Assembly: GCF_000685075.1 (NCBI RefSeq)
Contig: NZ_BAYD01000076.1
Span: 1-48,279 of the forward strand
DNA from: Paraburkholderia oxyphila NBRC 105797
Lineage (GTDB): Bacteria; Pseudomonadota; Gammaproteobacteria; Burkholderiales; Burkholderiaceae
Length of the DNA stretch: 48,279 bases
Direction: 5' to 3'
Shown here: piece after piece, positions 8,666-16,840 of the stretch
Layout of the letters: each line of letters begins with the position of its first letter
How positions within the stretch are numbered: position 1 is the first letter of the stretch
Program-made: the position numbers and the translations under genes
The notes under the pieces: generated by a model
The model's database searches: none
Told to the model about the DNA's origin: nothing
What the model saw: the letters and a program-made list of their open reading frames with translations, nothing else

Positions 8666-9580
8666 CTACAGCGTAGTCGCATTCCCATTGCGATCCAGTT
8701 CGTACACCTTATGAGCCTGCAACCGGCGCTTTAGCCACATCCCCGCCTTGCCCAGCACGCGCGCTTTCGACCAGATGAGGTCGACGCCCACGAGCCAGTC
8801 GGTGTGCGGATACGCCGCCAGCTGAAGCTCGACGAACTCCCCCTCTTCCAGCTCGCGCAGAATCAGCTGGCGCGGCAGCGTCGTCCAGCCCAGTCCCGCG
8901 CGCGTCATCTCCAGCAGCGCGAGATAGCTTTCGGCCTGCCAGCTGCGCGCCGAATCGAGGTATTCCGTGCTGGGCAGCGTGTTGTTGTGCGCGCTGAATA
9001 CGAGGCGGCGATGCGAGCGCAATTCAGCAAAGCTCACGCTTGCCTGACGCGCGAGCGGATGATCGCGGCGCGCGACGTGGGCGAGAATCAGCTTGCCCAT
9101 CTGCGAGAAACCGAGGTCGCGCGGATAGGCCGGCTGCGCAAAGGCAATGCCCAGATCCACCTCGTCCTTCAGCAGCAGCTCGCTCACATCGCCGTGAAAA
9201 GGATGGCGAATGTCGAGGTCCACCGCGGGGAAATGCGTGGAAAAGTCGGTGATCGCCGGCATCAGCGTGTTGTAGGGCACTTCGATCGCTAGCGTCAGCC
9301 GCGGCTCGACCAGCTCGCCGAGATCGTTGGCCTGCGATTCCAGATCGAGGCAGCGCTCGAGCACCAGCTCCACTTCGTTGAGCAATTTGCGGCCCGCCGG
9401 CGTGAGCACGGGCAGCTTGCTCGTGCGGTCGAAAAGCGGCAAGCCCCAGTCCACCTCGAGGTTCGCGATGGCGATGCTGATGGTCGATTGCGTCTTGCCG
9501 AGGCTGCGCGCCGCCGCGGAGAACGAACCGGTCTTCGCGACGCGGGCAAACATTTCAAGCTGGTCGAGCGAATAGCGCAT
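8666..9580 (-). CDS. LysR-family transcriptional regulator
   Basis: A 304-residue LysR protein. The DNA-binding domain is in residues 1-60 (MFARVAKTGSFSAAARSLGKTQSTISIAIANLE), the effector-binding domain follows from about residue 88. It is divergent from the NCS2 permease/deaminase pair across a 177-base region, so regulation of nucleobase uptake and deamination is the natural inference. No other start fits better than the ATG at 9580. Confidence 0.92.
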   Translation of the reverse strand: MRYSLDQLEMFARVAKTGSFSAAARSLGKTQSTISIAIANLEVDWGLPLFDRTSKLPVLTPAGRKLLNEVELVLERCLDLESQANDLGELVEPRLTLAIEVPYNTLMPAITDFSTHFPAVDLDIRHPFHGDVSELLLKDEVDLGIAFAQPAYPRDLGFSQMGKLILAHVARRDHPLARQASVSFAELRSHRRLVFSAHNNTLPSTEYLDSARSWQAESYLALLEMTRAGLGWTTLPRQLILRELEEGEFVELQLAAYPHTDWLVGVDLIWSKARVLGKAGMWLKRRLQAHKVYELDRNGNATTL

Positions 9581-9757
9581 TGCGCTTCCCTGATCTATTG
9601 AAAAAAGCGATGGATGTTCATTTGGTGCCGCTGAAAACGTGATGGATTATGGCGTACCGGCCCACGCATGACCAGCCGCTCCAAGGGGAGGGATTTCCCG
9701 GCGAGGGCGGCGATAGTGCGCCATCAAGGCCCGGAGCCCATACCAAGGAGACACTCA

Positions 9758-11116
9758 ATGAGCAAGCGCAGTACTCATCCGGTCGACGAAATCCTGCCGC
9801 TACGGCAACTCGCGAGCTACGGCCTGCAGCACGTGCTGGTGATGTACGCGGGGGCCGTGGCCGTGCCGCTGATACTCGGCAGCGCGCTCGGCCTCACGCA
9901 GCAGCAGATGGTTACGCTGATCAACGCCAACCTGCTGACGTCGGGCATCGCCACGCTGATCCAGACCATCGGCATCTGGAAGTTCGGTGCGCGCCTGCCG
10001 CTGATCCAGGGCTGCTCGTTCATTGCCATCGCGCCCATGATCATGATCGGCAAGCAATACGGCCTCGCGTACGTGTTCGGTTCCGTGATCGCCGCGGGCG
10101 CGCTCACGGTGCTGATCGCGCCGGTGTTCAGCCGTCTGCTGCGTTTCTTTCCGCCCGTGGTAATCGGCAGCCTGATTACGATCATCGGCGTTTCGCTGAT
10201 GCCGGCGGCCGCCATCTGGCTCGGCGGCGGCAATCCCGATGCGCCGGGCTTCGGCTCCGCCGCGAATCTGTTGCTCGGCTTCGCCACCGTCGCCGTTACG
10301 CTCTTCATCTATGCGCGTTTCAAGGGCTTTATCGGCAATCTTTCCGTGCTGATCGGGCTCGTCGTCGGCACGATCATTGCGACGGCGTGCGGCATGACGA
10401 GCTTTACGCACGTGGGCGAAGCCGCGTGGTTCGAGATCAGCGCGCCCTTCGCGTTCGGCTTGCCGCGCTTCGCCGCGATGCCCACCCTCGTGATGGCGCT
10501 GGCCATGCTGGTCATCATGGCGGAAACCACCGGCAACGTGCTGGCCATCGGCACGATCATCGGGCGTCCCTCCTCGCAGAAGACGCTCGGCAATGCGTTT
10601 CGCGCCGACGGCCTCTCGACGATGCTCGGCGGCCTCTTCAACAGCTTTCCCTACAACGCGTTTACGCAGAACACGGGCCTCATCGCCCTTTCGAACGTGA
10701 AGAGCCGTTACGTGGTGGCGTCCGCAGGCGTCATCATGGTGCTGATGGGGCTCTTTCCGAAGCTCGGCGCGCTGATCGCTTCGGTGCCGCGGCCCGTGCT
10801 GGGCGGCTGCGCGATCGTGATGTTCGGCATGACGACCGTCGCCGGCATTCAGGAGCTCTCGCGCGTGAAGTTCGACGGCACGCGCAACGCGATCATCGTC
10901 GCGGTGTCGGTGAGCGTGGGCGTGCTGCCGATGTCGTTCCCCACGCTGTTCGCCCAGGTCCACGGCCCCGTGAAGCTGGTTCTCGATAGCGGCATTTTCC
11001 TCGGCGCGATTACCGCAATCGTGCTCAACGTCATGCTCAACCGCGACCGGCATGAGGCGGGCTCGCACGATAACGCCCCCGCGCTGGCAAGCAGCGCGAG
11101 CACCGAAGCCCATTGA
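9758..11116 (+). CDS. NCS2-family nucleobase (xanthine/uracil/purine) permease
   Basis: A 452-residue membrane transporter with about 14 hydrophobic segments, of the nucleobase:cation symporter-2 family. Diagnostic segments are QHVLVMYAGAVAVPLILG near residue 25, the GCSFIAIAPM region near 85, ETTGNVLAIG near 267 and the signature NSFPYNAFTQNTGLIALS near 297-315, whose Asn and Gln contribute to substrate binding in family members. It imports a purine or pyrimidine base with protons; xanthine or uric acid is the commonest substrate for this subgroup, not proven here. AAGGAG precedes the chosen ATG. The deaminase gene follows after 39 bases. Confidence 0.92.
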   Translation: MSKRSTHPVDEILPLRQLASYGLQHVLVMYAGAVAVPLILGSALGLTQQQMVTLINANLLTSGIATLIQTIGIWKFGARLPLIQGCSFIAIAPMIMIGKQYGLAYVFGSVIAAGALTVLIAPVFSRLLRFFPPVVIGSLITIIGVSLMPAAAIWLGGGNPDAPGFGSAANLLLGFATVAVTLFIYARFKGFIGNLSVLIGLVVGTIIATACGMTSFTHVGEAAWFEISAPFAFGLPRFAAMPTLVMALAMLVIMAETTGNVLAIGTIIGRPSSQKTLGNAFRADGLSTMLGGLFNSFPYNAFTQNTGLIALSNVKSRYVVASAGVIMVLMGLFPKLGALIASVPRPVLGGCAIVMFGMTTVAGIQELSRVKFDGTRNAIIVAVSVSVGVLPMSFPTLFAQVHGPVKLVLDSGIFLGAITAIVLNVMLNRDRHEAGSHDNAPALASSASTEAH

Positions 11117-11155
11117 ATCTATTCTTTTCTTCACCGACCACAACGGAATACTCAA

Positions 11156-11665
11156 ATGAACGCCACCACCGAACTCGAATCCGCAAAGCTCGACGAACGC
11201 GACCTCGCGCTGCTGCGCAAAACCATCGAGCTGGCCGACGAATCCCGACGCAACGGCCGCCATCCGTTTGCTGCACTCGTGGCGGACGAGGAAGGCAACA
11301 TCGTGGCGACCGCCGGCAACAACTCGATGCCGCCGCAAGGCGATCCCACCCAGCACGCCGAGCTCGTGGCCGCGGCGAAGGCCGCGCGCGTGTTGTCGCC
11401 GGAGCAGCTCGCGCGATGCACGCTCTATACGAGCGCCGAGCCGTGCTGCATGTGCTCGGGCGCGATCTATTGGTGCAACATCGGACGCGTCGTGTATGCG
11501 CTCTCCGAGCATCGGCTGCTCACCCTCACCGGCGCTCACCCCGAGAATCCGACGTTCTCGCTGCCCTGCCGCGAAGTGTTCGTGCGTGGCCAGCGGCATA
11601 TCGATGTCGTCGGCCCCGCGCTCGAGGATGAGGCAGCGTGTTCGCATCACGGCTTCTGGGAATAA
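11156..11665 (+). CDS. Nucleoside/nucleobase deaminase (CMP/dCMP deaminase fold)
   Basis: A 169-residue zinc deaminase. The catalytic motif HAE lies at about residue 62-64 and the second zinc motif PCCMCSGAIYW at about 98-108. This matches the guanine deaminase/tRNA-adenosine-deaminase-like group, in which the Glu shuttles the proton and one His and two Cys hold zinc. The neighbour is a nucleobase permease, so a free base such as guanine, adenine or cytosine is more likely than tRNA. It is the second gene of the LysR-facing operon. Confidence 0.87.
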   Translation: MNATTELESAKLDERDLALLRKTIELADESRRNGRHPFAALVADEEGNIVATAGNNSMPPQGDPTQHAELVAAAKAARVLSPEQLARCTLYTSAEPCCMCSGAIYWCNIGRVVYALSEHRLLTLTGAHPENPTFSLPCREVFVRGQRHIDVVGPALEDEAACSHHGFWE

Positions 11666-11703
11666 GCGCATAGCCGCATAAGGGCCTGAAACCGCCGTTT
11701 TTA

Positions 11704-11739
11704 AGCCGCTGCACCATAGTCCAATGGTCCGCAGCGGCT
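11704..11739 (+). terminator. Long hairpin after the deaminase gene
   Basis: AGCCGCTGC pairs exactly with GCAGCGGCT, and an inner ACCAT/ATGGT extends the stem past a two-base bulge. It is followed by ATTCTTTACC rather than a full U-run. Probable terminator of the permease-deaminase operon. Confidence 0.6.
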
Positions 11740-12010
11740 CATTCTTTACCTGTCATTTTCATTACGGCATTTTGTTGTCTATACGTTAAATACATAAGAC
11801 GAAAATTCGCCCTTGATCTCCCGTGCCCGACTCGCACGCATTGTCGTTGCCATCAAATCAATCTCCTCCTCTTCAGCGAAAACCCTACTTAACCGCGCAT
11901 CGCTGATTGTCTATTTTGTCTATCCAACTGGCGGATAGCACTGCCTTTTCCCGAAGATGCCGCTGGCCTTCGTAGCGGCCCCCGAAGTCGAACCTGGAGA
12001 CTCCAAAGCA
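11740..12010. promoter_or_regulatory. Leader/promoter region of the first binding-protein gene
   Basis: The region is AT-rich near 11760-11810 and contains the 28-base repeat (11867-11894) that recurs in front of the next gene. Downstream of it the two leaders remain similar (TTGTCTAT followed by CAACT). The ATG lies 117 bases past the repeat. I see no open frame of its own here. Confidence 0.4.
11867..11894 (+). repeat. Direct repeat copy 1 upstream of binding-protein gene 1
   Basis: 28 identical bases starting TCCTCTTCAGCG and ending CCTACTTAACC, repeated at 13037-13064. Both copies sit about 135-145 bases in front of a start codon of a paralogous gene, so the duplication included the regulatory leader. 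Confidence 0.85.
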
Positions 12011-12769
12011 ATGAAGAAGTTTGCCCTGTTCATCGCGATCCTCGCGATCGCAACCTCCGCCTGCGCGAAGGACTGGTCCACCATCCGTTTTGGTGTCGAC
12101 GCGAGTTATCCCCCGTTCGAATCGAAGAGCGCGGACGGCAAGCTGGTCGGCTTCGACATCGACCTCGGCAATGAAATCTGCAGACGCCTGAACGCGAAAT
12201 GCGTCTGGGTCGAGCAGGAATTCGACGGCATGATTCCGGCACTCAAAGCGAAGAAGTTCGACGGCGTGCTGTCCTCGATGTCGATGACGCCGGAGCGCGA
12301 GCAGCAGATCGCCTTCTCGGCGAAGCTGTTCAATACGCCCACGCGCCTCGTCGCCAAGAAGGGCAGCAACCTGCTGCCCACGGCCGACTCGCTCAAGGGC
12401 AAGTCGGTGGGTGTCGAGCAGGGCACGATTCAGGAAACCTACGCGAAGAAGAACTGGGCGCCCCAGGGCGTGAACGTGGTGCCGTATCAGAACCAGGACC
12501 AGGTCTACGCCGACCTGCTCTCGGGCCGTCTGGACGCAGCGCTGCAGGATGAAGTGCAAGCCGACATGGGCTTCCTGAAGACGCCGCGCGGCGCGGGCTT
12601 CCAGTTCGCGGGCAACGAAATCCCGTCGGACGCAGCCGGCATCGGCCTGCGCAAGGAAGACACCGACCTGAAGGCGAAGATCGACAAGGCCATCGCCGAC
12701 ATGATCAAGGACGGCACCTACAAGAAGATCGAGTCGAAGTACTTCGACTTCGACGTGTACGGCAGTTAA
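12011..12769 (+). CDS. Periplasmic amino-acid-binding protein (ABC transporter), copy 1
   Basis: A 252-residue type II periplasmic binding protein of the HisJ/ArtJ/lysine-arginine-ornithine group. It has a signal peptide (MKKFALFIAILAIATSACA), then the family start IRFGVDASYPPFESK and the motifs LVGFDIDLGNEIC near 47 and SVGVEQGTIQETYAK near 133. It captures a polar amino acid, probably basic, for an ABC permease that is not in the window. The start is at ATG 12011; no strong Shine-Dalgarno is visible. The gene is a tandem duplicate of the next one. Confidence 0.92.
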   Translation: MKKFALFIAILAIATSACAKDWSTIRFGVDASYPPFESKSADGKLVGFDIDLGNEICRRLNAKCVWVEQEFDGMIPALKAKKFDGVLSSMSMTPEREQQIAFSAKLFNTPTRLVAKKGSNLLPTADSLKGKSVGVEQGTIQETYAKKNWAPQGVNVVPYQNQDQVYADLLSGRLDAALQDEVQADMGFLKTPRGAGFQFAGNEIPSDAAGIGLRKEDTDLKAKIDKAIADMIKDGTYKKIESKYFDFDVYGS

Positions 12770-12825
12770 GCACTGCAAAACGGCCGGCCCGCGTGAAGAC
12801 GCGGTTGCTGCTTGGTCGTTGGAAG

Positions 12826-12857
12826 AAAGCCCAGACTCAGCCGAGTCTGGGCTTTTT
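12826..12857 (+). terminator. Rho-independent terminator after binding-protein gene 1
   Basis: Perfect 13-base-pair stem AAAGCCCAGACTC / GAGTCTGGGCTTT with a short loop and a T-run, 57 bases after the stop codon. It separates the two duplicated genes into independent transcripts. Confidence 0.9.
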
Positions 12858-13170
12858 CATTTCTGGGGTTCGGGTTCAGGAAGCTCGTCATCAATCTCCC
12901 GCCTCCATTGCCTTTTTCATGACATCCATATTACGAACGATCAGTTGTCTAATCATTTAAATCGCGAGGCGTTTTCCCTGGATGTCCACCCCGCGCCGTC
13001 GCGCACCTTCGCCCTATTTAACTGGTTCGGCGCACGTCCTCTTCAGCGAAAACCCTACTTAACCAAACATCATCGCCCGGTTATCTTGTCTATTCAACTT
13101 TGCAGATGAACCCCTCTGCTTGAAGACGTCGCCAATTCACGGCGGCGCGGATTTCGATACTGGAGACATC
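12858..13170. promoter_or_regulatory. Leader/promoter region of the second binding-protein gene
   Basis: About 310 bases without a convincing gene. It carries the second copy of the 28-base leader repeat at 13037-13064 and an AT-rich stretch near 12920-12965. The promoter is expected near the repeat by analogy with copy 1. Confidence 0.4.
13037..13064 (+). repeat. Direct repeat copy 2 upstream of binding-protein gene 2
   Basis: Exact second copy of the 28-base element at 11867-11894. After the repeat the leaders diverge but keep a similar TATCTTGTCTATTCAACT block, supporting duplication of a promoter-plus-gene unit. Confidence 0.85.
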
Positions 13171-13953
13171 ATGTCAATGAAGAAGCTAGCCCTGTCCATG
13201 GCGATCCTGGCCGTCGCAACCTCCGCCTTCGCGAAGGACGGGTCCACCGTGCGGTTTGGCGTCGATGCGAGCTACCCGCCGTTTGAGTCGAAGAGCACGG
13301 ACGGCAAGCTCGTCGGTTTCGACATCGACATGGGCAACGAGATCTGCAAGCGTTTGAACGCGAAGTGCGTCTGGGTCGAGAGCGAGTTCGACAGCATGAT
13401 CCCGGCGCTGAAGGCGAAGAAGTTCGACGGCGTGCTCTCTTCGATGTCGATGACACCGCAGCGCGAAGCGCAGATCGCATTCTCGTCGAAGCTGTTCCAT
13501 ACGCCGACGCGCCTCGTCGCGAAGAAGGGCTCGAACCTCCAGCCGACGGCCGATTCGCTCAAGGGTAAAACGGTGGGCGTCGAACAGGGCACGACTCAGG
13601 AGACCTTTGCGAAGCTCAACTGGGAGCCGAAAGGCGTGAAAGTCGTGCCCTACCAGGACCAGCAGCAGGTCTATGCGGACCTGACCTCGGGCCGTCTGGA
13701 TGCGGCACTGCAAGACGCCGTGCAGGCCAACATGAGCTTCCTGAAGACCCCGCGCGGCGCAGACTTCCAGTTCACGGGCGGCGACTTGAGCGACCCGCAG
13801 GGTACCCTGGGCGTGGGTGCCGCTATCGGCCTGCGCAAGGACGACGCGGAGCTGAAGACGAAGATCGACAAGGCCATCGCCGACATGATCAAGGACGGCA
13901 CATATAAGAAGATCGAGTCGAAGTACTTCGACTTCGACGTGTACGGCGGCTAA
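13171..13953 (+). CDS. Periplasmic amino-acid-binding protein (ABC transporter), copy 2
   Basis: A 260-residue paralogue of the previous gene, most residues identical. The signal peptide ends SAFA before KDGSTVRFG; the Cys at this place in copy 1 is Phe here, so both probably use signal peptidase I. It has a longer loop near residue 215 (GDLSDPQGTLGVG) than copy 1. The last 80 or so bases are almost identical between the copies. It should bind a related amino acid; divergence in the middle may alter specificity. The start ATG at 13171 follows TGGAG; a second ATG at 13177 is possible. Confidence 0.92.
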   Translation: MSMKKLALSMAILAVATSAFAKDGSTVRFGVDASYPPFESKSTDGKLVGFDIDMGNEICKRLNAKCVWVESEFDSMIPALKAKKFDGVLSSMSMTPQREAQIAFSSKLFHTPTRLVAKKGSNLQPTADSLKGKTVGVEQGTTQETFAKLNWEPKGVKVVPYQDQQQVYADLTSGRLDAALQDAVQANMSFLKTPRGADFQFTGGDLSDPQGTLGVGAAIGLRKDDAELKTKIDKAIADMIKDGTYKKIESKYFDFDVYGG

Positions 13954-13959
13954 CATCGC

Positions 13960-13992
13960 ACGCAGCAGGACGCAGCCCGCGCCCTGCTGCGT
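13960..13992 (+). terminator. Inverted repeat after binding-protein gene 2
   Basis: ACGCAGCAGG pairs exactly with CCTGCTGCGT around a 13-base loop. No T-run follows, so this is a weak or Rho-assisted terminator, or an RNA-stabilising hairpin before the next gene. Confidence 0.45.
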
Positions 13993-14054
13993 TGTCCCGA
14001 TCGGCATTTCCTCATCCCGTGCGCCGGTTCGACAGCCGGCGCAATCACATCGCC

Positions 14055-15170
14055 ATGCAAACACAGACGCATCCGTTGATTTCCCCGGCGCTCGGCACCG
14101 AGCGGCACCTGACGAGCTTCCACTACGGCCCGGCCGGCAGGCAGAAGATCTACATCCAGTCGTCGCTGCATGCCGACGAACTGCCCGGCATGCTGGTCGC
14201 CTGGGCGCTGCGCAAGCGCCTCGCCGCACTCGAGGCGGCGGGCAAGCTGCGCGGCGAGATCGTGGTGGTACCCGTACCCAATCCAATCGGTTTGAACCAG
14301 CGCCTGCTCGGCCAGATGTTGGGCCGCTACGAAACCGGCACCGCCTCGAACTTCAACCGCAGCTTCCATGATCTCGCCGAGCTCGTGATGCCGCGCATCG
14401 AGTCGCGCCTCACCGGCGACGCGCAGCAGAACCTGCTTGCCGTGCGCGCCGCCATGCGCGAGGCGCTCGCCGAGCAGACGCCAACCACCGAGCTCCAGTC
14501 GCAGCGCCTCGCGCTGCAGCGTCTCTCATACGACGCCGATGTCGTGCTCGACCTGCACTGCGACTTCGAAGCCGCGATGCACCTGTACACGAATCCCGAC
14601 CTGTGGCCCGATGTCGAGCCGCTCGCGCGCTATCTCGACGCGAAGGCGTCGCTGCTCGCGCTCAATTCGATCGGCAATCCCTTCGACGAGATCCACAGCT
14701 TTTGCTGGTCCGCGTTGCGCGCGCGTCACGGCGAGCGCTATCCCATTCCAAATGGTTCGATCTCCGTAACGATCGAGCTGCGCGGCCAGGCCGACGTGTC
14801 CTACGCGTTCGCCGAGCACGACGCTAATGCGATCGTCGAATACCTGACGCACCGCGGCGTAATCGACGGCACGCCCGCGCCTTTGCCGCCGCTCGAGTTC
14901 GGGCCCACGCCGTTTGCCGGCAGCGAGCCGCTGATCGCGCCGATCTCCGGCGTGCTCGTGTTCCGCGCCGCCGTTGGCGCGCGCGTCGAGCCCGGCCAGC
15001 CGATCGCCGACATCGTCGACCCGTTGACCGAACGCGTCGTCACGATCAAGAGTTCCGTTGCCGGCGTCCTGTACGCGCGGCAGCGCGCTCGCTTTGCCAC
15101 GGCGGGGATGGAAGTGGCATGCGTCGCGGGCGCCGAGCCCGTTCGCAGCGGCTCGCTATTGCCGGATTGA
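14055..15170 (+). CDS. Succinylglutamate desuccinylase/aspartoacylase family zinc hydrolase
   Basis: A 371-residue M14-like hydrolase. The zinc motif HADELPG (His, Glu near residues 37-40) and the distal ligand in VVLDLHCDFEAAMH (near 163) are present, as is NPIGLNQR. The C-terminal 90 residues form a small beta barrel typical of the AstE/AspA family (PISGVLVFRAAVG onward). Family members remove an N-acyl group from an amino acid, as in succinylarginine catabolism. Lying just downstream of amino-acid-binding proteins, a role in using an N-acyl amino acid is plausible. The start ATG lacks a clear Shine-Dalgarno; a TTG at 13992 is an alternative. Confidence 0.85.
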   Translation: MQTQTHPLISPALGTERHLTSFHYGPAGRQKIYIQSSLHADELPGMLVAWALRKRLAALEAAGKLRGEIVVVPVPNPIGLNQRLLGQMLGRYETGTASNFNRSFHDLAELVMPRIESRLTGDAQQNLLAVRAAMREALAEQTPTTELQSQRLALQRLSYDADVVLDLHCDFEAAMHLYTNPDLWPDVEPLARYLDAKASLLALNSIGNPFDEIHSFCWSALRARHGERYPIPNGSISVTIELRGQADVSYAFAEHDANAIVEYLTHRGVIDGTPAPLPPLEFGPTPFAGSEPLIAPISGVLVFRAAVGARVEPGQPIADIVDPLTERVVTIKSSVAGVLYARQRARFATAGMEVACVAGAEPVRSGSLLPD

Positions 15171-15247
15171 GTCGCACGGCGCGAACGCGCCGGGACGAAC
15201 TCGCCATCGGCCACGTTGTCAAAATAACGTGGCTGGAGTTCTCCCTC

Positions 15248-15445
15248 ATGAAACGCGTTTGCTCCGCAATTTTGCTCGTAGCGCTCACGGTCGGTTGTGC
15301 TGCTTGTGCGTCCACACAGCCGCCCGTGAACGATCAATCGGCCCGGCGAGCCCCGGTGCTCACCGTTGGCGTCAGCGACCCCAATACGCAACTGATCCTG
15401 CCGTGGTTCCTCACGGACCTCATCAACTGGGTCAACGATCCCTAG
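15248..15445 (+). CDS. Small putative lipoprotein
   Basis: A 65-residue protein beginning MKRVCSAILLVALTVGCAACAS, a short basic-hydrophobic signal sequence with a Cys at a lipobox-like position (TVGC). The rest is polar and ends in a hydrophobic stretch LILPWFLTDLINWVND. GGAG lies upstream of the ATG. I recognise no family. The gene is convergent with the next LysR gene; an inverted repeat (GTAGCGC/GCGCTAC, 15450-15475) lies in between. Confidence 0.5.
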   Translation: MKRVCSAILLVALTVGCAACASTQPPVNDQSARRAPVLTVGVSDPNTQLILPWFLTDLINWVNDP

Positions 15446-15471
15446 TTGTGTAGCGCCTTGGCGCCAGCGCG

Positions 15472-16362
15472 CTACGACACGCGCAATTGCTCGACCAGCC
15501 ATCTCCCCGCTGGCCCGGGCGGCGCGGCAGAGGGATAGACCGCCAGCATGGGAAGAATGAGCCCGCCCGGCGGCACGTCTTCAATTTGCAGCTCGACGAG
15601 CCGCCCGGCCGCAATGTCGTCCGCAACGATGTGCAAGGGCATCCCGCCCCATCCCAATCCTTGCAGCAGAAAAGCGTGCTTGGCAAACAGATCCACGAAG
15701 CGCCAGACCGAACCGGACATGACGCCAAACTCGCGGCCGGCAGACAACGCGGAGCGGTCGGTCAGCACGAGCTGCATATGGCGCGCGAGCTCGTCCTTGC
15801 CGATCGGACCGCGGATTGCAGCCAGCGGATGCGAACTGGCCGCGACCATCACATAGCCAATGGCCGTGAGCCGCTCGGAGGCGAGGCCCGCCGGCACATA
15901 GGGCAAGGAGCCCACAATGCCTAGCGCGGCCCGCCCGTCGAGCACGGGCTCAAAAGCGCCGCCAAGCGCATCGGCGTAGATCCGCAACGGGACTTGCGGA
16001 AAGCGTTCGCGGAACGCCTTGGCAACCTCGACAACGGCCTGAAGCGGGAAAAAGACGTCCAGTACCACGGACAATTCGGGTTCGAGGCCGGAAGCCATGC
16101 CTTTGGCGCGCGCCTTCATCCAGTCCACACCGGAGACGACATTGCGCGCGTCGGCCAGCAAGACCCGGCCCTCGGTCGTGAGCGTCGGGTAGCGGCCGGT
16201 CCGGTCGAACAGCGTCACCCCGATCTGCCCTTCGAGGTTGGACACCAGCTCGCTGACCATCGATTGCGCCCGGCGCAATTTCCTCGCCGCGCCTGAAAAA
16301 CTGCCTTCTTCAACGGCTGCGATGAATGTCCGTAGCTGATCCAGCGATACACCGTCCAGCAT
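15472..16362 (-). CDS. LysR-family transcriptional regulator
   Basis: A 296-residue LysR regulator. The winged helix (LRTFIAAVEEGSFSGAARKLRRAQSMVSELVSNLE, residues 9-43) is clear, the effector domain follows. Start MLDGVSLDQ at 16362 chosen for family length. It is the last of a leftward run (DoxX, dehydrogenase, BON protein, LysR) with a 46-base gap to the BON gene, so it may be partly cotranscribed. Its target is unknown. Confidence 0.9.
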   Translation of the reverse strand: MLDGVSLDQLRTFIAAVEEGSFSGAARKLRRAQSMVSELVSNLEGQIGVTLFDRTGRYPTLTTEGRVLLADARNVVSGVDWMKARAKGMASGLEPELSVVLDVFFPLQAVVEVAKAFRERFPQVPLRIYADALGGAFEPVLDGRAALGIVGSLPYVPAGLASERLTAIGYVMVAASSHPLAAIRGPIGKDELARHMQLVLTDRSALSAGREFGVMSGSVWRFVDLFAKHAFLLQGLGWGGMPLHIVADDIAAGRLVELQIEDVPPGGLILPMLAVYPSAAPPGPAGRWLVEQLRVS

Positions 16363-16408
16363 GTTGGCCTCCCTGGCGTCCCGATCGATGCAAACCCGAT
16401 GCAAACGG

Positions 16409-16789
16409 CTAGAGCTGGGGCCGCAAGACGATCTTGCTGGCCACCGACTTCACTCCCGACACCTTGCTGGCCGCGTCGGTCGCAATGTGCTCCTGGTCCT
16501 GCGTGTCGATGAAGCCGCCCAGAATGACCTCGCCCGTTTGCGCATTGGCGAATACGGCGATGTCCGTGCCCGCGAGCCCCTTGGTCTTGTTCAGCGCCTG
16601 ATGGATTTTCCGCGCGAACATGCGGTTGGCCGTGCGCTCGGCCTTCTTCGAGACGCCGGGCGCCGATGCCGTCTGGGATGCCGCAATGCCGTTCGTTGCC
16701 CCCGCCTCCGATGCCGGCTCCTGCGCAAGCGCGACGGCCGACACGCAGCCGGCCAGTACCCAAAACACCGCTTTGTATGTCGCTCTCAT
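16409..16789 (-). CDS. BON-domain periplasmic protein
   Basis: A 126-residue protein with a signal peptide (ATYKAVFWVLAGCVSAVALAQ) and one BON domain from about residue 55 to 122 (alpha-beta-beta fold, LAGTDIAVFANAQTGEVILGGFIDTQDQ). BON domains occur in OsmY-like periplasmic proteins and are thought to bind phospholipid surfaces and help with osmotic or envelope stress. AAGGATG precedes the ATG. It lies 51 bases downstream of the dehydrogenase gene. Confidence 0.87.
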   Translation of the reverse strand: MRATYKAVFWVLAGCVSAVALAQEPASEAGATNGIAASQTASAPGVSKKAERTANRMFARKIHQALNKTKGLAGTDIAVFANAQTGEVILGGFIDTQDQEHIATDAASKVSGVKSVASKIVLRPQL

Positions 16790-16840
16790 TGGATCATCCT
16801 TGTATGAAGACATCAGCGCAAAGCCATGCGAGCGTGACGC

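Noticed and set aside
9800..11671. A 623-codon minus-strand open frame opposite the NCS2 permease and deaminase
   Set aside because: Antisense to genes with clear membrane segments and zinc motifs; very rich in His, Arg and Glu, typical of a shadow.
12770..13170. Repeat around the two binding-protein genes as a mobile element or CRISPR
   Set aside because: Only two copies of a 28-base block, each in front of a paralogous gene; this is better explained by tandem duplication. No terminal inverted repeats, transposase or spacers are visible.
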